A stretch of DNA of 64,000 bases from contig NZ_JACIDV010000005.1 in assembly GCF_014196515.1 (NCBI RefSeq), positions 124,001 to 188,000 on the forward strand. The letters run 5' to 3'. The position numbers and the translations under genes are program-made. The notes under the pieces were generated by a model that was given only the letters and a program-made list of their open reading frames with translations, searched no databases and was not told where the DNA came from. Shown here one piece after another: positions 9,458-19,452 of this stretch (the stretch's first letter is position 1; the number at the start of each line of letters is the position of its first letter). This DNA is from Rhizobium skierniewicense. Its GTDB lineage: Bacteria > Pseudomonadota > Alphaproteobacteria > Rhizobiales > Rhizobiaceae.

Positions 9458-10642
9458 TTAAATCGCAAACTCAGAGGGGTCGAAGTTCAGAACCATCGTG
9501 TTCCATCCCCTTTCACCTTCGTATTTATCCGGCGGAAGGTTTTTTAAAGGCTGGGACTTCAAGATCGCACGACGCGCGCTGCCTTCGACGGCGCGGCGCG
9601 TACCCTCGGGTCCACCAGTGGCCGTCACCTCTGGCTGACCGACAACCATGCCGTTCTGATCGAGTGATACGCGAACGACGACTCTCACCTCGGCCACACC
9701 CGTCAGACCACCGGGCATGCTCCAGTTACCCTGAACCTGACCACGAACACTGTCGATCTCACTAGCGCTCAAACCGGTGCCAATTGTCTTCTTGCCACCA
9801 AGCGACGCTGTTTCGGTAGACCGTTTTGCACCGCCGCCGGACGGGGCCTGCTTGTTCAACAGTTTCGAGATGTCGTCGGCGTTGAACTCGCTGGCCTGCG
9901 AAGCGGCAGACTTGGCGGTCTCCTGCTTGCGGTCTGCCGGTTTCTTGTCGGACGGCTTCTCTGTCGACTTCGCCTGCTCCGGCTTCTTCTCCGCCGGTTT
10001 TTCGGCTGGTTTCGTCTCGGCTGGCTTTTGTTCGGCCTGCTTCGGAGGTTCCGGCTTCGGCTCAGCCGGCTGTGGGCGCGAATTCGGGCGCGGCACATTT
10101 GGCGGCACCGGAATCTCCGCCGGTTCCTGATTTTGCGGTGGTGGCTCCTGAGCCTGCTGTTGCGCGGGCGGCTGCGTCGGCGTCGGTGGCGTTGCTATTT
10201 CCGGCTTGGGAACAGGCAGCGACGCCGTTTCCAATGGCTTTGGCGCAGACGTCTCTTCCTTGACGATGTCTTTCACATCGTTGGGCTTGGTATCGACGAC
10301 AGGCGCTGGCTTTTCCTGCTTGGGAGGAGCAGCAGCACTCTCATTATTGTTGGGCTTTTCCGTCGGCGTCGGCGGCGCTTCGAGATCGACGCTGTTGTTA
10401 CCGGCATTCTGGGCGTTGGCAACGATGTCGGGACGAGTGGTCGGAACAGGCGCAGACTTTTCCGCCTTGGGCGCGTTCTTGTCACCCTGCTGAATCTGCG
10501 TCATCTCTTCCACGGACACCAGATCGACAGGCATCGACTCGGCCTGAGACACCTCGAGCGGCGCTGGCGAGCCCAGAGACACGAGGGCAAAGGCCAGCAG
10601 TGAGGCGTGCACGATCGCAGATGTGGTGACGCTGCCTTTCAT
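9458..10642 (-). CDS. tolA: Tol-Pal energy-transducing protein TolA
   Basis: Spans the periplasm and transmits proton-motive energy from TolQR to Pal/TolB. 394 residues. There is one N-terminal membrane segment (ASLLAFALVSLG near residue 20) and a long low-complexity region (about residues 60-260) dominated by Pro, Lys, Glu and Ala with repeated KPAE/PAEKK units. The C-terminal TonB-like domain starts around ASEIDSVRGQVQGNW. TolA is always poorly conserved in sequence, so the call leans on position between tolR and tolB and on this architecture. Confidence 0.9.
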   Translation of the reverse strand: MKGSVTTSAIVHASLLAFALVSLGSPAPLEVSQAESMPVDLVSVEEMTQIQQGDKNAPKAEKSAPVPTTRPDIVANAQNAGNNSVDLEAPPTPTEKPNNNESAAAPPKQEKPAPVVDTKPNDVKDIVKEETSAPKPLETASLPVPKPEIATPPTPTQPPAQQQAQEPPPQNQEPAEIPVPPNVPRPNSRPQPAEPKPEPPKQAEQKPAETKPAEKPAEKKPEQAKSTEKPSDKKPADRKQETAKSAASQASEFNADDISKLLNKQAPSGGGAKRSTETASLGGKKTIGTGLSASEIDSVRGQVQGNWSMPGGLTGVAEVRVVVRVSLDQNGMVVGQPEVTATGGPEGTRRAVEGSARRAILKSQPLKNLPPDKYEGERGWNTMVLNFDPSEFAI

Positions 10643-10649
10643 ACCGAGA

Positions 10650-11111
10650 TCAGTTGTCCTGTTTCTGTTGTGTTACGAGACCGATATTCTTGAAACCCGC
10701 AGCCTGGATACGCGCCATGACATCGGCAACGATGCCATAAGCGGCAACCGAGTCCGCACGGACGAAAATACGCTCATTGTAGCCGGTGGTCGAAATTGCC
10801 TGCAGTTTGTCGGCCACTTCCGTTGCCTGGATCGGCGTTTCCTGCAAATGGATCACGCCATCGGCATTGACCGAAATGGTAATCGGCTGCGTATCGGAAT
10901 TCAGCGCATTGGCTGATGTCTGCGGCAGATCGACAGGCACGCCGACCGTCATCATCGGTGCAGCCACCATGAAGATTATGAGCAAGACTAGCATGACGTC
11001 GACAAGCGGCGTCACGTTGATTTCGCTGATCGCGCCACCCTTGCGGCGTCCCCGGCCTCGACCACGGCGTCCGCCGGATCCACCGCCGCCACCGCCTGCT
11101 GACATTCCCAT
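10650..11111 (-). CDS. tolR: Tol-Pal proton channel subunit TolR
   Basis: ExbD/TolR family inner-membrane protein, 153 residues. The N-terminus is unusual: Gly-rich, then Arg/Gly-rich (GGRRGRGRGRRKGG), before the conserved INVTPLVDVMLVLLIIFMV membrane segment whose Asp carries protons. The periplasmic domain follows (VPVDLPQTSANAL). Eight bases separate it from tolA and 29 from tolQ, so the three are co-transcribed. Confidence 0.95.
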   Translation of the reverse strand: MGMSAGGGGGGSGGRRGRGRGRRKGGAISEINVTPLVDVMLVLLIIFMVAAPMMTVGVPVDLPQTSANALNSDTQPITISVNADGVIHLQETPIQATEVADKLQAISTTGYNERIFVRADSVAAYGIVADVMARIQAAGFKNIGLVTQQKQDN

Positions 11112-11140
11112 CGTGTTACTCCACTCGCTCGGAAGCGCGT

Positions 11141-11860
11141 TTACTGCGCGGCCTGACGCGTCTGCAGCTTCTCATCGATCTGGCGCGAAAGGATAGCGGA
11201 AAACTCATCCGCAAAACCTTCCATACGCGCAGAGAGCTTGCCTGCATCGCCGGTGAATTTGTTATATGCGATAACGGCCGGAATAGCGGCGACAAGACCG
11301 ATGGCCGTTGCCAGAAGCGCTTCGGCGATACCAGGCGCCACAACCGCGAGGTTGGTGGACTTGGAACCGGCGATCGCCTGGAATGAGGTCATGATACCGA
11401 TAACAGTACCGAACAGACCGATGAACGGACCTGCCGAACCGATCGTTGCCAGCGAACCGAGACGCGCCTCGAAGGTCTCGCCTTCCCGCGCCATGGTCAC
11501 GTCCATCGCCCGGTCTATCCGCATCTGGAGCCCGATCGGCGATCGCGCACCACGCTCGAATGACTTTTTCCATTCGCGCATCGCCGCCACGAAGATCGCC
11601 GCAAGGCCCGTATTCTGGCGCTCGGCCAGCGTCCGGTACAGCTCTTCAAGCGACTGGCCAGACCAGAAGACCTGTTCGAACTGGTCGAACTGGCGCTTTG
11701 CCTTGCCGAAGGACACATACTTGTCGATGACAATGGCCCACGTCCAGACAGATGCGGCTATAAGACCGATCATGACCAGCTTGACGATGAGACCAGCCTG
11801 CATGAACAGCGCCCAAAGACTTACGTCGTGCGTTGCTGCGGCCAAACCTGCCTGTTCCAT
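11141..11860 (-). CDS. tolQ: Tol-Pal proton channel subunit TolQ
   Basis: MotA/TolQ/ExbB family inner-membrane protein that forms the proton channel with TolR. 239 residues from the ATG at 11860 (MEQAGLAAATHD), with GGGGA upstream. The reading frame also has an ATG 12 codons earlier. Three membrane segments: about 20-40, 135-160 (GSAGPFIGLFGTVIGIMTSF, the family signature) and 175-195. It heads tolQRAB. The 260-bp gap upstream holds two TTAACCAT motifs 21 bp apart. Confidence 0.95.
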   Translation of the reverse strand: MEQAGLAAATHDVSLWALFMQAGLIVKLVMIGLIAASVWTWAIVIDKYVSFGKAKRQFDQFEQVFWSGQSLEELYRTLAERQNTGLAAIFVAAMREWKKSFERGARSPIGLQMRIDRAMDVTMAREGETFEARLGSLATIGSAGPFIGLFGTVIGIMTSFQAIAGSKSTNLAVVAPGIAEALLATAIGLVAAIPAVIAYNKFTGDAGKLSARMEGFADEFSAILSRQIDEKLQTRQAAQ

Positions 11861-12039
11861 AAAAATCCAATCCCCGAATCCAAACGCCCGGTGCATGACC
11901 GGGCGATTTAAACGCGCATCAACGTTTGAAGTCCTGCGGCAGTCGCCGAAAACCCCTTGAGCCGTGCCCCGATATGACCATTTAGCCTTCCTTGACCGTA
12001 AATTTGGTAAAAGGAAGGCGTGTGGCGCACAAATACCGA

Positions 12040-12068
12040 ATGGTTAAGGTAGACTACATTATGGTTAA
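12040..12068 (-). promoter_or_regulatory. tandem TTAACCAT motifs in the tolQ promoter region
   Basis: Two exact TTAACCAT copies on the minus strand, at 12061-12068 and 12040-12047, with a period of exactly 21 bp (two helical turns), about 180-210 bp upstream of tolQ. They match the CtrA half-site. Nearby, CCTTCC/GGAAGG forms a further inverted repeat across about 11985-12018. Confidence 0.5.
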
Positions 12069-12120
12069 GAGAGTGTTACGAAATAGGCACGTCTAACAGC
12101 CGTCGCGTGTTTCTTCGCTC

Positions 12121-12561
12121 TTACTTCAGAAATTTCTCTGCAATCGCGTCCGGCAGACGGCGCGGTCTTCCCTTCGAATTGATCACAGCGATAATCACTT
12201 TTGCGACAATGAGTGGCGTTTCGCCGCGTCGTATTTCCTGATTGAGAACCATTTTCGCCCCGCCCGCCTTTTCGGTCAGCGTGGTAATGACCAGCACATC
12301 GTCCATGCGTGCAGGCGACTTGAAGTCGATTTCCATGCGGTGAACGACGAAAACCAGGCCTTCGTCATCGGCGGTCAGAAGCGCGCTCTGCTCACAGCCA
12401 AGGCAGCGCAGGTAATCGGTACGACCTCGCTCCAGAAAATGCAGATAGCGCGCGTGATACACGAGGCCGGAAAAATCCGTGTCCTCGTAATAGACGCGCT
12501 GTGTCAGCCGGTGGCCGTGTTCGATGAGCTCACCGGAGAGGGAAACGGTCAGATCAGTCAT
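12121..12561 (-). CDS. ybgC: Tol-Pal-associated acyl-CoA thioesterase YbgC
   Basis: Hot-dog-fold thioesterase of the 4-hydroxybenzoyl-CoA thioesterase family, 146 residues from the ATG at 12561. The signature YYEDTDFSGLVYHARYLHF contains the catalytic Asp and the Tyr-His pair. The GTG nine codons upstream has no ribosome site. It lies 260 bp upstream of tolQ, its usual place in proteobacteria. Confidence 0.92.
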   Translation of the reverse strand: MTDLTVSLSGELIEHGHRLTQRVYYEDTDFSGLVYHARYLHFLERGRTDYLRCLGCEQSALLTADDEGLVFVVHRMEIDFKSPARMDDVLVITTLTEKAGGAKMVLNQEIRRGETPLIVAKVIIAVINSKGRPRRLPDAIAEKFLK

Positions 12562-12594
12562 GTGAAAGTCCCGGATGTGGAGCGGCACAAAGGT

Positions 12595-13107
12595 TCATTT
12601 ATCATCCAGATTGCGGTCATCCCAAACGACGTGTTGCGTGGAAGTGGGAAGGTTTTCGATCTCACCGGCGATGAAATACGGTGGAATGTCCAGCTGCGTC
12701 AAGGCTTCCGTGGTCGCACGCGCCCAGCGGAACTCCAGCGGATGCTTGCCATCCTGCATGCGGTGGACGATGTCTTCTTCGTGGAAAGGAAAGGTTTCGG
12801 GCAATTCCATCAGATAATAGAAACCAAGCTCGTGCCAGTCCTTGCCCTCATAATGGAAGAAATTCTCTACCACCCAAAGCAGCCGCCCGACCTTGGCCTC
12901 GACACCAAGCTCCTCCACCATTTCACGCGCCAGCGTCTCGCGCGATTGCTCGCCCATTTCCGCCCGGCCACCGGGAAAACTCCAGAATTTCTCGTGCGTC
13001 GCCCGGTGCACCAGCACGTGGCCGTCGCGAAACGCGATACCCGCTACACGCATCTGGAAGAGGCGCTTGGGCTTGAATTTGATGCGGATACGAAGGTCTT
13101 CAGTCAT
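12595..13107 (-). CDS. NUDIX hydrolase
   Basis: 170 residues from the ATG at 13107, which overlaps the DinB stop by 8 nt. The Nudix box is complete: G-x5-E-x7-REMVEELGV within GRAEMGEQ...REMVEELG (about residues 50-72). Such enzymes cleave nucleoside diphosphates linked to another moiety; the substrate cannot be read from sequence. GGAAG precedes the start. Overlap with DinB and 33 bp to ybgC point to one transcript. Confidence 0.85.
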   Translation of the reverse strand: MTEDLRIRIKFKPKRLFQMRVAGIAFRDGHVLVHRATHEKFWSFPGGRAEMGEQSRETLAREMVEELGVEAKVGRLLWVVENFFHYEGKDWHELGFYYLMELPETFPFHEEDIVHRMQDGKHPLEFRWARATTEALTQLDIPPYFIAGEIENLPTSTQHVVWDDRNLDDK

Positions 13108-13681
13108 ATGCTTTGGCTTCCGGGAACATGAGGTCACGCTCCGCCCAACCTAGCGCGTCCAGTTCCGTTTTGCGAACCCTTGCATCATCATCCACGATAA
13201 ACTCGTCCAGCTGGGGTGGTTTGACGGAGCTGCCGGAGAGCATTGCGTGCACCTGACCTCGGTGATGGGTCTGGTGTTGAAAAAGATGGCTTAAAATATC
13301 GTCGCAACGGTCCTGTTGAACTCTCTCTGCACGGTGCACGCGCACGTCTGCTTCCAGATCGATGTCCGTGCATGTATCGACAAAGGCGATGAGGTCGTCG
13401 TCCAGCTGCGATTGCGCCTTCTGGAGAGCGCTCATGTCTGCGAAAGGATCACCGTGAGCGAAAATGTCAGGGCCCCTCGTTCCACCTTTCAGAGCATCGA
13501 TGTAAAACAGGTCGACGAGATAGATGTGGTTCAATGTGGCGCAGATGGTGGGAAAGAAACCATTTCGCGCCGCGACGAATTCGGCGGGAGAAAGCCTGCC
13601 GCAAGCAGCGTGCAGCCTGAGATTTGCCAACCGGTTGTTGCGGGCGAGCTTTCGGAACACGCGACGAGGGTCGTAACTCAT
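13100..13681 (-). CDS. DinB-family protein
   Basis: 193 residues, four-helix bundle of the DinB/YfiT superfamily. The metal-site histidines fit NHIYLVD near residue 51 and HLFQHQTHHRGQVHAML near residue 140. Members often use bacillithiol or mycothiol, or are metal-binding stress proteins, but neither thiol is expected here, so the role is open. Its stop codon lies inside the start region of the NUDIX gene, which suggests coupled translation. Confidence 0.8.
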   Translation of the reverse strand: MSYDPRRVFRKLARNNRLANLRLHAACGRLSPAEFVAARNGFFPTICATLNHIYLVDLFYIDALKGGTRGPDIFAHGDPFADMSALQKAQSQLDDDLIAFVDTCTDIDLEADVRVHRAERVQQDRCDDILSHLFQHQTHHRGQVHAMLSGSSVKPPQLDEFIVDDDARVRKTELDALGWAERDLMFPEAKAYD

Positions 13682-13733
13682 GGCTTTCTCCTATTCTGCG
13701 CAGCGGGGAAAAGACGCGACTGCGTGAAAAGCG

Positions 13734-13952
13734 TCAATCGGCCTTATCGAGCTCCGAATGACTTTTCAGGACCCTGCCGCCGTCTTCCTGCTCGATCAGG
13801 TAAGCGGGCTCGTCCTCGCTTGCCTTCCGCTTGATGACCGAGCCTTCGATCTTGCGCTCGACGTCTTTCGTAAAGCTCTCGGCAATCTTGCCTTCGCCTT
13901 TACCCGAACCCCATTTCCACTGGACTTTGGTACCCTTACGGAATTTCGTCAT
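13734..13952 (-). CDS. DUF2945 (hypervirulence-associated TUDOR-like) protein
   Basis: 72 residues from the ATG at 13952, with a good CAGGAG ribosome site; a longer start 20 codons upstream is not needed. The sequence begins MTKFRKGTKVQWKWG, has GEGKIAESF and ends with a YLIEQEDGGRVLKSHSELD block, the pattern of the DUF2945/HVA1 TUDOR-like fold. It is small, charged and cytosolic. The molecular function of the family is not established. Confidence 0.8.
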   Translation of the reverse strand: MTKFRKGTKVQWKWGSGKGEGKIAESFTKDVERKIEGSVIKRKASEDEPAYLIEQEDGGRVLKSHSELDKAD

Positions 13953-14001
13953 GTCACGCTCCTGGCAAAGAACGTGAAATGGCCGGCAAGCGGGATGGTT
14001 C

Positions 14002-14895
14002 CTATGCCTCACCCAGATCGATCACCACCACCTCTGGCGGCGACATGAAACGGACCGGGGCGATGGAGCAGCCGAGCCCGCCGGAGACGACAAGATGCCT
14101 GTTATCTTCGACAACGTGACCATAGACGAAACGCTCGCCAAAGCGCGACGGCACAGCTGGACGCCAGCCGAACAGATTGACCTGCCCGCCATGCGTATGG
14201 CCCGACAATGTCAGCGATACCCGGTCCGGGACAGAAACGAAGATGTCAGGCTCATGCGCAAGAAGAATGACGGGGGCGTTATCCGTGATCTGCGCAAGTG
14301 TGCCGGGAAGATCGTCCAGACCCGTCGTGCGGCGTCCGGTCAGATAGGCCCATTGGTCTTCTATTCCCGCAATCCAGAAGGGTTGGGTATCGGAACCGCA
14401 ACGCACAGCATGGTTCGAATATGTCTGAATGCCGACCGACCGAAGCGCCTTATGCGCAACCGTTTCCTTCAGCCGCAGCCTCTGCGCTTCAAGGTCCTGC
14501 CACCAATCGTGGTTGCCGCACACGGCGTGCACCCCTTGCGGTGCCTTCAACCCCGAAAGAGCCTTCGCCCAGTCTCCCGGTGGAACGACACCTGTCACCA
14601 GTTTCATGCCGGACATGTAATCGCCCAGCAGCAGAATGACGTCGCCACCCAGCGTGTTGGCGTAATCGCAGATCTTTGCAATGCGCTCGGCAGGCATCCA
14701 TGGCTCGCAGGCGTGAAAATCGGCAAGCGCCACGATGCGCAAGCGTTGCCCCTTGGGCCAGCCGGGCGGATTGATACGATATCGCGTGGTCGATAGCCGC
14801 GCCAAGGGCTCGATGCCACCCGCATAGGCACCAAGAGAAACCAGACCCGCCGCCATGGTGGCAGCCGTCTTGAGCAATGCGCGACGGGTGATCAC
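14002..14895 (-). CDS. metallophosphoesterase, Tat-type signal
   Basis: 297 residues from a GTG at 14895, 2 nt after the ruvB stop and preceded by GAGGA. This start gives an N-terminus with ITRRALLK and a hydrophobic stretch, a Tat-like signal peptide, so the protein is probably exported folded. Calcineurin-type metal ligands are in order: ADFHACEP, GDYMSG, GNHDWW, LLAHEPD and SGHTHGGQVNL. It resembles the YaeI/YkuE family, some of which act on lipid phosphates; the substrate is not known here. Confidence 0.85.
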   Translation of the reverse strand: MITRRALLKTAATMAAGLVSLGAYAGGIEPLARLSTTRYRINPPGWPKGQRLRIVALADFHACEPWMPAERIAKICDYANTLGGDVILLLGDYMSGMKLVTGVVPPGDWAKALSGLKAPQGVHAVCGNHDWWQDLEAQRLRLKETVAHKALRSVGIQTYSNHAVRCGSDTQPFWIAGIEDQWAYLTGRRTTGLDDLPGTLAQITDNAPVILLAHEPDIFVSVPDRVSLTLSGHTHGGQVNLFGWRPAVPSRFGERFVYGHVVEDNRHLVVSGGLGCSIAPVRFMSPPEVVVIDLGEA

Positions 14896-14897
14896 GA

Positions 14898-15938
14898 TCA
14901 GTCGTCCTCGAGCGTCAAACGAAACTGCGCCGCTTCGATATCTTTCGGCGGCTGCAGGTCCAGATGCTTCCACGCCGTTGCGGTCAAGATACGTCCTCGC
15001 GGCGTTCGCTGAATGAAACCCTGCTGGATCATGTAGGGTTCGATAATGTCCTCAATGGCATCGCGTGGCTCCGACAAGCCGGCGGCAATCGTTTCGATGC
15101 CAACGGGACCACCGCCGAAATTCACGGCGATCATCGTCAGATATCGCATGTCCAATTGGTCAAGACCCATATTGTCCACGAGCAGCCGCGTCAGCGCCTC
15201 GTCGGCAATCTGTCGCGTCACGGATTCTGCCCGCGCCACCTCGGCAAAATCACGAACACGGCGCAACAGCCGCCCGGCGATGCGTGGGGTGCCGCGCGAA
15301 CGACGCGCCACTTCGCGTGCGCCCTCTTCCGTCATCGGCAAACCCATGATGCGCGCACCACGGCGCACGATCAGTTCGAGTTCTTCCACCGTGTAGAAAG
15401 ACAGGCGAACGGGAATGCCGAAGCGATCTCGCAACGGATTTGTCAAAAGGCCGAGACGCGTGGTGGCCGCAACCAGCGTGAATTTCGACAGATCGATTTT
15501 TACGGACCGCGCAGCCGGTCCCTCACCGATGATCAGATCGAGCTGAAAATCCTCCATCGCAGGATAGAGGATTTCTTCCACGGCAGGGCTCAACCGGTGG
15601 ATTTCATCGATGAACAGAACATCCCGTTCTTCCAGATTGGTCAGAAGCGCCGCCAGATCACCGGCCTTGGCAATCACCGGTCCGGACGTGGACTTGAAGT
15701 TGACCCCCAGCTCCTTGGCCATGATCTGCGCCAGCGTCGTCTTGCCAAGACCCGGTGGCCCGACGAACAGCACATGATCCAGCGCCTCGCCACGGTTCTT
15801 CGCCGCTTCGATGAAAATCTTGAGGTTCGCCCGCGCCTCCGCCTGGCCGGTAAAGTCATCCAGCGTTTGTGGGCGAAGCGTCGTATCGATATCTTCGCCG
15901 CGCTTTTCCGAAGAAATCAGCCGTGCCGCGTCACTCAT
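14898..15938 (-). CDS. ruvB: Holliday junction branch migration helicase RuvB
   Basis: AAA+ motor that drives Holliday junction migration with RuvA. 346 residues. Walker A GPPGLGKT near residue 60, Walker [12 protein letters not shown], the RSKF-equivalent strand [16 protein letters not shown] and the C-terminal winged helix ([11 protein letters not shown]) are present. It is 203 bp downstream of ruvA, an unusually large gap for ruvAB that contains a short TCATGG/CCATGA inverted repeat. Confidence 0.97.
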   Translation of the reverse strand: MSDAARLISSEKRGEDIDTTLRPQTLDDFTGQAEARANLKIFIEAAKNRGEALDHVLFVGPPGLGKTTLAQIMAKELGVNFKSTSGPVIAKAGDLAALLTNLEERDVLFIDEIHRLSPAVEEILYPAMEDFQLDLIIGEGPAARSVKIDLSKFTLVAATTRLGLLTNPLRDRFGIPVRLSFYTVEELELIVRRGARIMGLPMTEEGAREVARRSRGTPRIAGRLLRRVRDFAEVARAESVTRQIADEALTRLLVDNMGLDQLDMRYLTMIAVNFGGGPVGIETIAAGLSEPRDAIEDIIEPYMIQQGFIQRTPRGRILTATAWKHLDLQPPKDIEAAQFRLTLEDD

Positions 15939-16141
15939 GTCAGAAGTTCCATTCCGGGTATTTTGCGTGCGGCTCTCTGATCGAATGTGTCAATCATCTG
16001 TCACCAGGCTTTCAGCCGAGCTGATCTAGAACACGCTTTTGGACCAGTCGTTTCGCCTTTGGATGTCATGGTCGTCTGGAGCCCCATGACGACCTCTGTT
16101 CTTAGTTTTTAAAGATCGCAAGGAAAATAACACAGGGCGTT

Positions 16142-16759
16142 CTACCGCGAAAGCTCCTTCAAGCCCAACCGGATCAGCTTGGCGCTATCGCCACCCTCAC
16201 CGCCATTCTTCAGCGCGGCCGCCACGGCATTGGCGGCCTGATCGCGGGAATAGCCAAGGTTGGTGAGGGCAGACACGGCATCGGCCACGGGTGCGGATGC
16301 GACGCCTTCGCCCAGTTCCTGTTTGAAGCCGATGGAGGACGATACCTCACCAGCAAAGGCAGGCGCCTTGTTGCGAAGTTCCGTGACGATGCGCACGGCA
16401 ACTTTCGGCCCGACACCGGGCGCACGCGACACGACGACCTTGTCCTGAAGGGCAATCGCGTTGGCCAATTCAGAGGGCGTCAATGTTGACAGTACCGCAA
16501 GCGCAACCTTGGCACCCACCCCCTGAACGCTTTGCAACAGGGTGAACCACTCCCGTTCCAGTGCTGTCAGGAACCCGAACAGCCGCAACTGGTCTTCGCG
16601 CACATAGGTTTCGATGAAGAGGACCACGGCCTCGCCTGCAGAGCCAAGGCGCGACAGAGTTCGCGCCGAACAATAGGCCACGTAACAGACACCGTGAACA
16701 TCAACGACCACATGGTCATCGCCAATTTCATCGATCGTGCCTTTGAGTTTTCCAATCAT
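16142..16759 (-). CDS. ruvA: Holliday junction DNA-binding protein RuvA
   Basis: 205 residues. N-terminal OB fold ([20 protein letters not shown]), two helix-hairpin-helix motifs ([17 protein letters not shown] and [17 protein letters not shown]) and the mobile C-terminal domain III ([16 protein letters not shown]). It lies 24 nt after ruvC. Confidence 0.97.
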   Translation of the reverse strand: MIGKLKGTIDEIGDDHVVVDVHGVCYVAYCSARTLSRLGSAGEAVVLFIETYVREDQLRLFGFLTALEREWFTLLQSVQGVGAKVALAVLSTLTPSELANAIALQDKVVVSRAPGVGPKVAVRIVTELRNKAPAFAGEVSSSIGFKQELGEGVASAPVADAVSALTNLGYSRDQAANAVAAALKNGGEGGDSAKLIRLGLKELSR

Positions 16760-16783
16760 GGGAATGCCTGTGAAAAGAGGAAA

Positions 16784-17296
16784 TCAGCTTGCGGCCAGCA
16801 CGCGGCGCATGCGCTCGCCCGCCCTGTTGTGTGCATGGCAAATGGCGATGGCAAGAGCATCAGCTGCGTCATTACCCTTGAACTCAGCCTTAGGCATCAA
16901 AATTTTCAACATCATGTGAATCTGCTGCTTTTCGCCATGCCCGACACCGATCACGGCTTTCTTGACGGCATTCGGTGCATATTCCGCTACCGGAAGGCCC
17001 GCGCGTGCGGGAACCAGCATCGCGATACCGCGCGCCTGACCAAGCTTTAGCGTCGCCACAGCATCCTTGTTGACGAAGGTCTGCTCCACCGCCGCCTCGT
17101 GCGGTTGGTGGGAATGGACGATTGCGGAAAGGCCGTCATGGAGCTGGCAAAGGCGCGACGCCAGGTCCATATCGCCATCGGACGTGACAGTGCCGGAGGC
17201 CACGAAGCGCAGGCTGTTGCCCAGCGTTTCTATGACGCCCCAGCCCATTCGCCGAAGCCCTGGGTCAATCCCGATAATTCGAATCGCATTTGTCAT
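16784..17296 (-). CDS. ruvC: Holliday junction resolvase RuvC
   Basis: Endonuclease that cuts Holliday junctions. 170 residues. The four acidic catalytic residues fit IGIDPG (Asp near 9), AAVEQTF (Glu near 70) and NDAADALA (two Asp near 142-145). First gene of the ruvC-ruvA-ruvB series. Confidence 0.97.
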   Translation of the reverse strand: MTNAIRIIGIDPGLRRMGWGVIETLGNSLRFVASGTVTSDGDMDLASRLCQLHDGLSAIVHSHQPHEAAVEQTFVNKDAVATLKLGQARGIAMLVPARAGLPVAEYAPNAVKKAVIGVGHGEKQQIHMMLKILMPKAEFKGNDAADALAIAICHAHNRAGERMRRVLAAS

Positions 17297-17527
17297 GTGG
17301 CACCCTACCGTTCAGGCGCGAAACCTGCCAGCGATAAGTGAACAAAACGACAACATTGCACAAGATGGCATGGCCGCTCACGCTGGGTCTGATCGAAACG
17401 GGCTCCGTAACCACCGCATATGTGCACCAGTTTTTTTGATCCATCGTTCAATTCGGCGCGATTGCACTGGCAAATTTGGCCATGAAACTTACATCTAGCA
17501 CAACCCGAAACGCATCAGGAGCGTCCT

Positions 17528-18529
17528 ATGATTCCCTTTTCCATTCTCGATCTGTCGCCCATCGGTGAAGGCGAGAACGCGAGCAAGGCGCTTGAGAATT
17601 CGCGCCGCATGGCCATCAAGGCCGAAGAACAAGGCTACGAGCGCATCTGGCTGGCCGAACACCACGGCATGCCCGGCATTGCCAGCGCCGCCACTGCCAT
17701 TGTGATTGCCCATGTCGGTGCCGCAACGTCGCGCATCCGCGTCGGCTCCGGGGGTGTCATGCTGCCAAACCACTCGCCGCTCGTCATCGCTGAACAATTC
17801 GGCACGCTCAATGCCTTGTTGCCGGGCCGCGTCGATCTTGGTCTCGGTCGTGCACCCGGCACGGACATGCGCACGGCGCGCGCCTTGCGACGAAATCTCG
17901 ATGCCGGTGCTGAAAATTTCCCGCATGATATTATCGAACTGCAACAATATCTGGGTGCACCGCAGCCAGACCAGTCGATCCTGTCTGTACCCGGAATGCA
18001 TTCCAATGTGCCGATCTGGCTGTTGGGGTCCAGCACCTACAGCGCGCATTTGGCGGCCATGCTTGGCCTGCCCTATTCCTTCGCATCGCATTTTGCGCCG
18101 GATATGCTGATGGACGCCATCGCTATTTACCGGGAGCGCTTCCAGCCCTCGGCAACGCTGAAAAAACCCTATGTGATGGTTGGCGTCATGGGCGTGGGCG
18201 CTGACACCGACGCGGAAGCGGAGCACCTGTTTACTTCAGCCCAACAGCAATTCGTCAATTTGCGAAAGAATATCCGAAGCCAGTTCCCACGGCCGGTCGA
18301 CAGCATGGATGACTATTGGAGCGATATGGAGCGCATCACGGTCGACCATACGCTGAGATACGCGGTTGTCGGTTCTCACGCGACGGTGGAACACAAACTC
18401 GGTGAGTTCCTCGCGGTAACCGGCGCTGACGAGTTGATCGTCTCCATGCCAGTCCATGACATCCAGAAGCGCCTACGCTCTGTAGAAGTTTTCGCCGAAG
18501 TTCGGGGCGAACTGAGGCAGGCTGCCTAA
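17528..18529 (+). CDS. LLM-class flavin-dependent oxidoreductase (MsnO8-like)
   Basis: Bacterial-luciferase-like monooxygenase, 333 residues, using reduced FMN. It begins [47 protein letters not shown] and [15 protein letters not shown] are characteristic of the group 1 luciferase-like family. CAGGAG gives the ribosome site 7 nt from the ATG. It is divergent from ruvC across 231 bp. The substrate is unknown and no reductase is adjacent. Confidence 0.88.
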   Translation: MIPFSILDLSPIGEGENASKALENSRRMAIKAEEQGYERIWLAEHHGMPGIASAATAIVIAHVGAATSRIRVGSGGVMLPNHSPLVIAEQFGTLNALLPGRVDLGLGRAPGTDMRTARALRRNLDAGAENFPHDIIELQQYLGAPQPDQSILSVPGMHSNVPIWLLGSSTYSAHLAAMLGLPYSFASHFAPDMLMDAIAIYRERFQPSATLKKPYVMVGVMGVGADTDAEAEHLFTSAQQQFVNLRKNIRSQFPRPVDSMDDYWSDMERITVDHTLRYAVVGSHATVEHKLGEFLAVTGADELIVSMPVHDIQKRLRSVEVFAEVRGELRQAA

Positions 18530-18551
18530 CGGCGTCTCCTCAAACCTCATG

Positions 18552-18586
18552 AAAAAAGCCTCCGCGCATCGCTGCCGGAGGCTTTT
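18552..18586. terminator. bidirectional terminator between the LLM gene and yebC
   Basis: AAAAGCCTCCG (18554-18564) pairs perfectly with CGGAGGCTTTT (18576-18586) across an 11-nt loop. T-runs occur on both strands, and the genes converge here. Confidence 0.85.
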
Positions 18587-18606
18587 ACATTGCAATGGAA
18601 TATGGA

Positions 18607-19353
18607 TCAGGCCGAAAGCCTGGACATGATTTCTTCCGATACTTCGAAGTTTGAGTAGACGCTCTGGACGTCGTCGTCATCTTCGAGGTTGTCGATCAGC
18701 TTCATCAGCGACTGCGCTTTTTCCTCATCCACAGGCACCGTGTTCTGCGGTTTCCAGATGGACTTGACGCTTTCGGCTTCCCCGAGCACCGCTTCGAGAG
18801 CCTTGGAAACTTCGTTCATCGCTTCAAAGCCGCAGATGATCGTGTGGCCGTCTTCGCTGCTTTCCACGTCATCGGCCCCGGCTTCTATCGCCGCTTCCAT
18901 GACGGTATCCGCGTCGCCGACAGAGGCCTTGTAGGTGATTTCGCCAACGCGGTCGAAGGAGAAGGATACTGAACCGGTTTCACCCAGCGCGCCACCGGCC
19001 TTGGTGAAGATCGAGCGGACGTTTGACGCCGTGCGGTTGCGATTGTCCGTCAGCGCTTCAACGATAACCGCCGTGCCGCCCGGACCATAACCTTCGTAAC
19101 GCACGTAATCGTAGTTTTCAGCATCCGCACCGGATGCCTTCTTGATGGCACGGTCGATGTTGTCCTTGGGCATGGACTGCGCCTTGGCGTTCTGGACCGC
19201 CAAACGCAACGCAGCGTTCATGCTCACATCCGGCAGACCGGACTTCGCAGCAACGGTGATTTCACGCGCAAGTTTGGAGAACATCTTCGAACGGATCGAA
19301 TCCTGTTTTCCCTTGCGATGCATGATGTTCTTGAACTGTGAATGGCCAGCCAT
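18607..19353 (-). CDS. yebC: YebC/PmpR-family protein
   Basis: 248 residues from the ATG at 19353 ([18 protein letters not shown], the family hallmark), with AGGGGT upstream. A frame extension of 32 codons is not part of the protein. Family members are annotated as transcription regulators, and some act on translation of polyproline or ribosome pausing. The conserved [14 protein letters not shown] and the acidic C-terminal domain are present. Monocistronic, ending at the bidirectional terminator. Confidence 0.93.
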   Translation of the reverse strand: MAGHSQFKNIMHRKGKQDSIRSKMFSKLAREITVAAKSGLPDVSMNAALRLAVQNAKAQSMPKDNIDRAIKKASGADAENYDYVRYEGYGPGGTAVIVEALTDNRNRTASNVRSIFTKAGGALGETGSVSFSFDRVGEITYKASVGDADTVMEAAIEAGADDVESSEDGHTIICGFEAMNEVSKALEAVLGEAESVKSIWKPQNTVPVDEEKAQSLMKLIDNLEDDDDVQSVYSNFEVSEEIMSRLSA

Positions 19354-19452
19354 GGCACCCCTGATCGGATCGTTTGTTTGGATTGCGGTGCTTATAAGTG
19401 CGATGGCCCGCCTGTTCAAGCCCAGATGCCCACTCTTCTCGCAACACATTAA

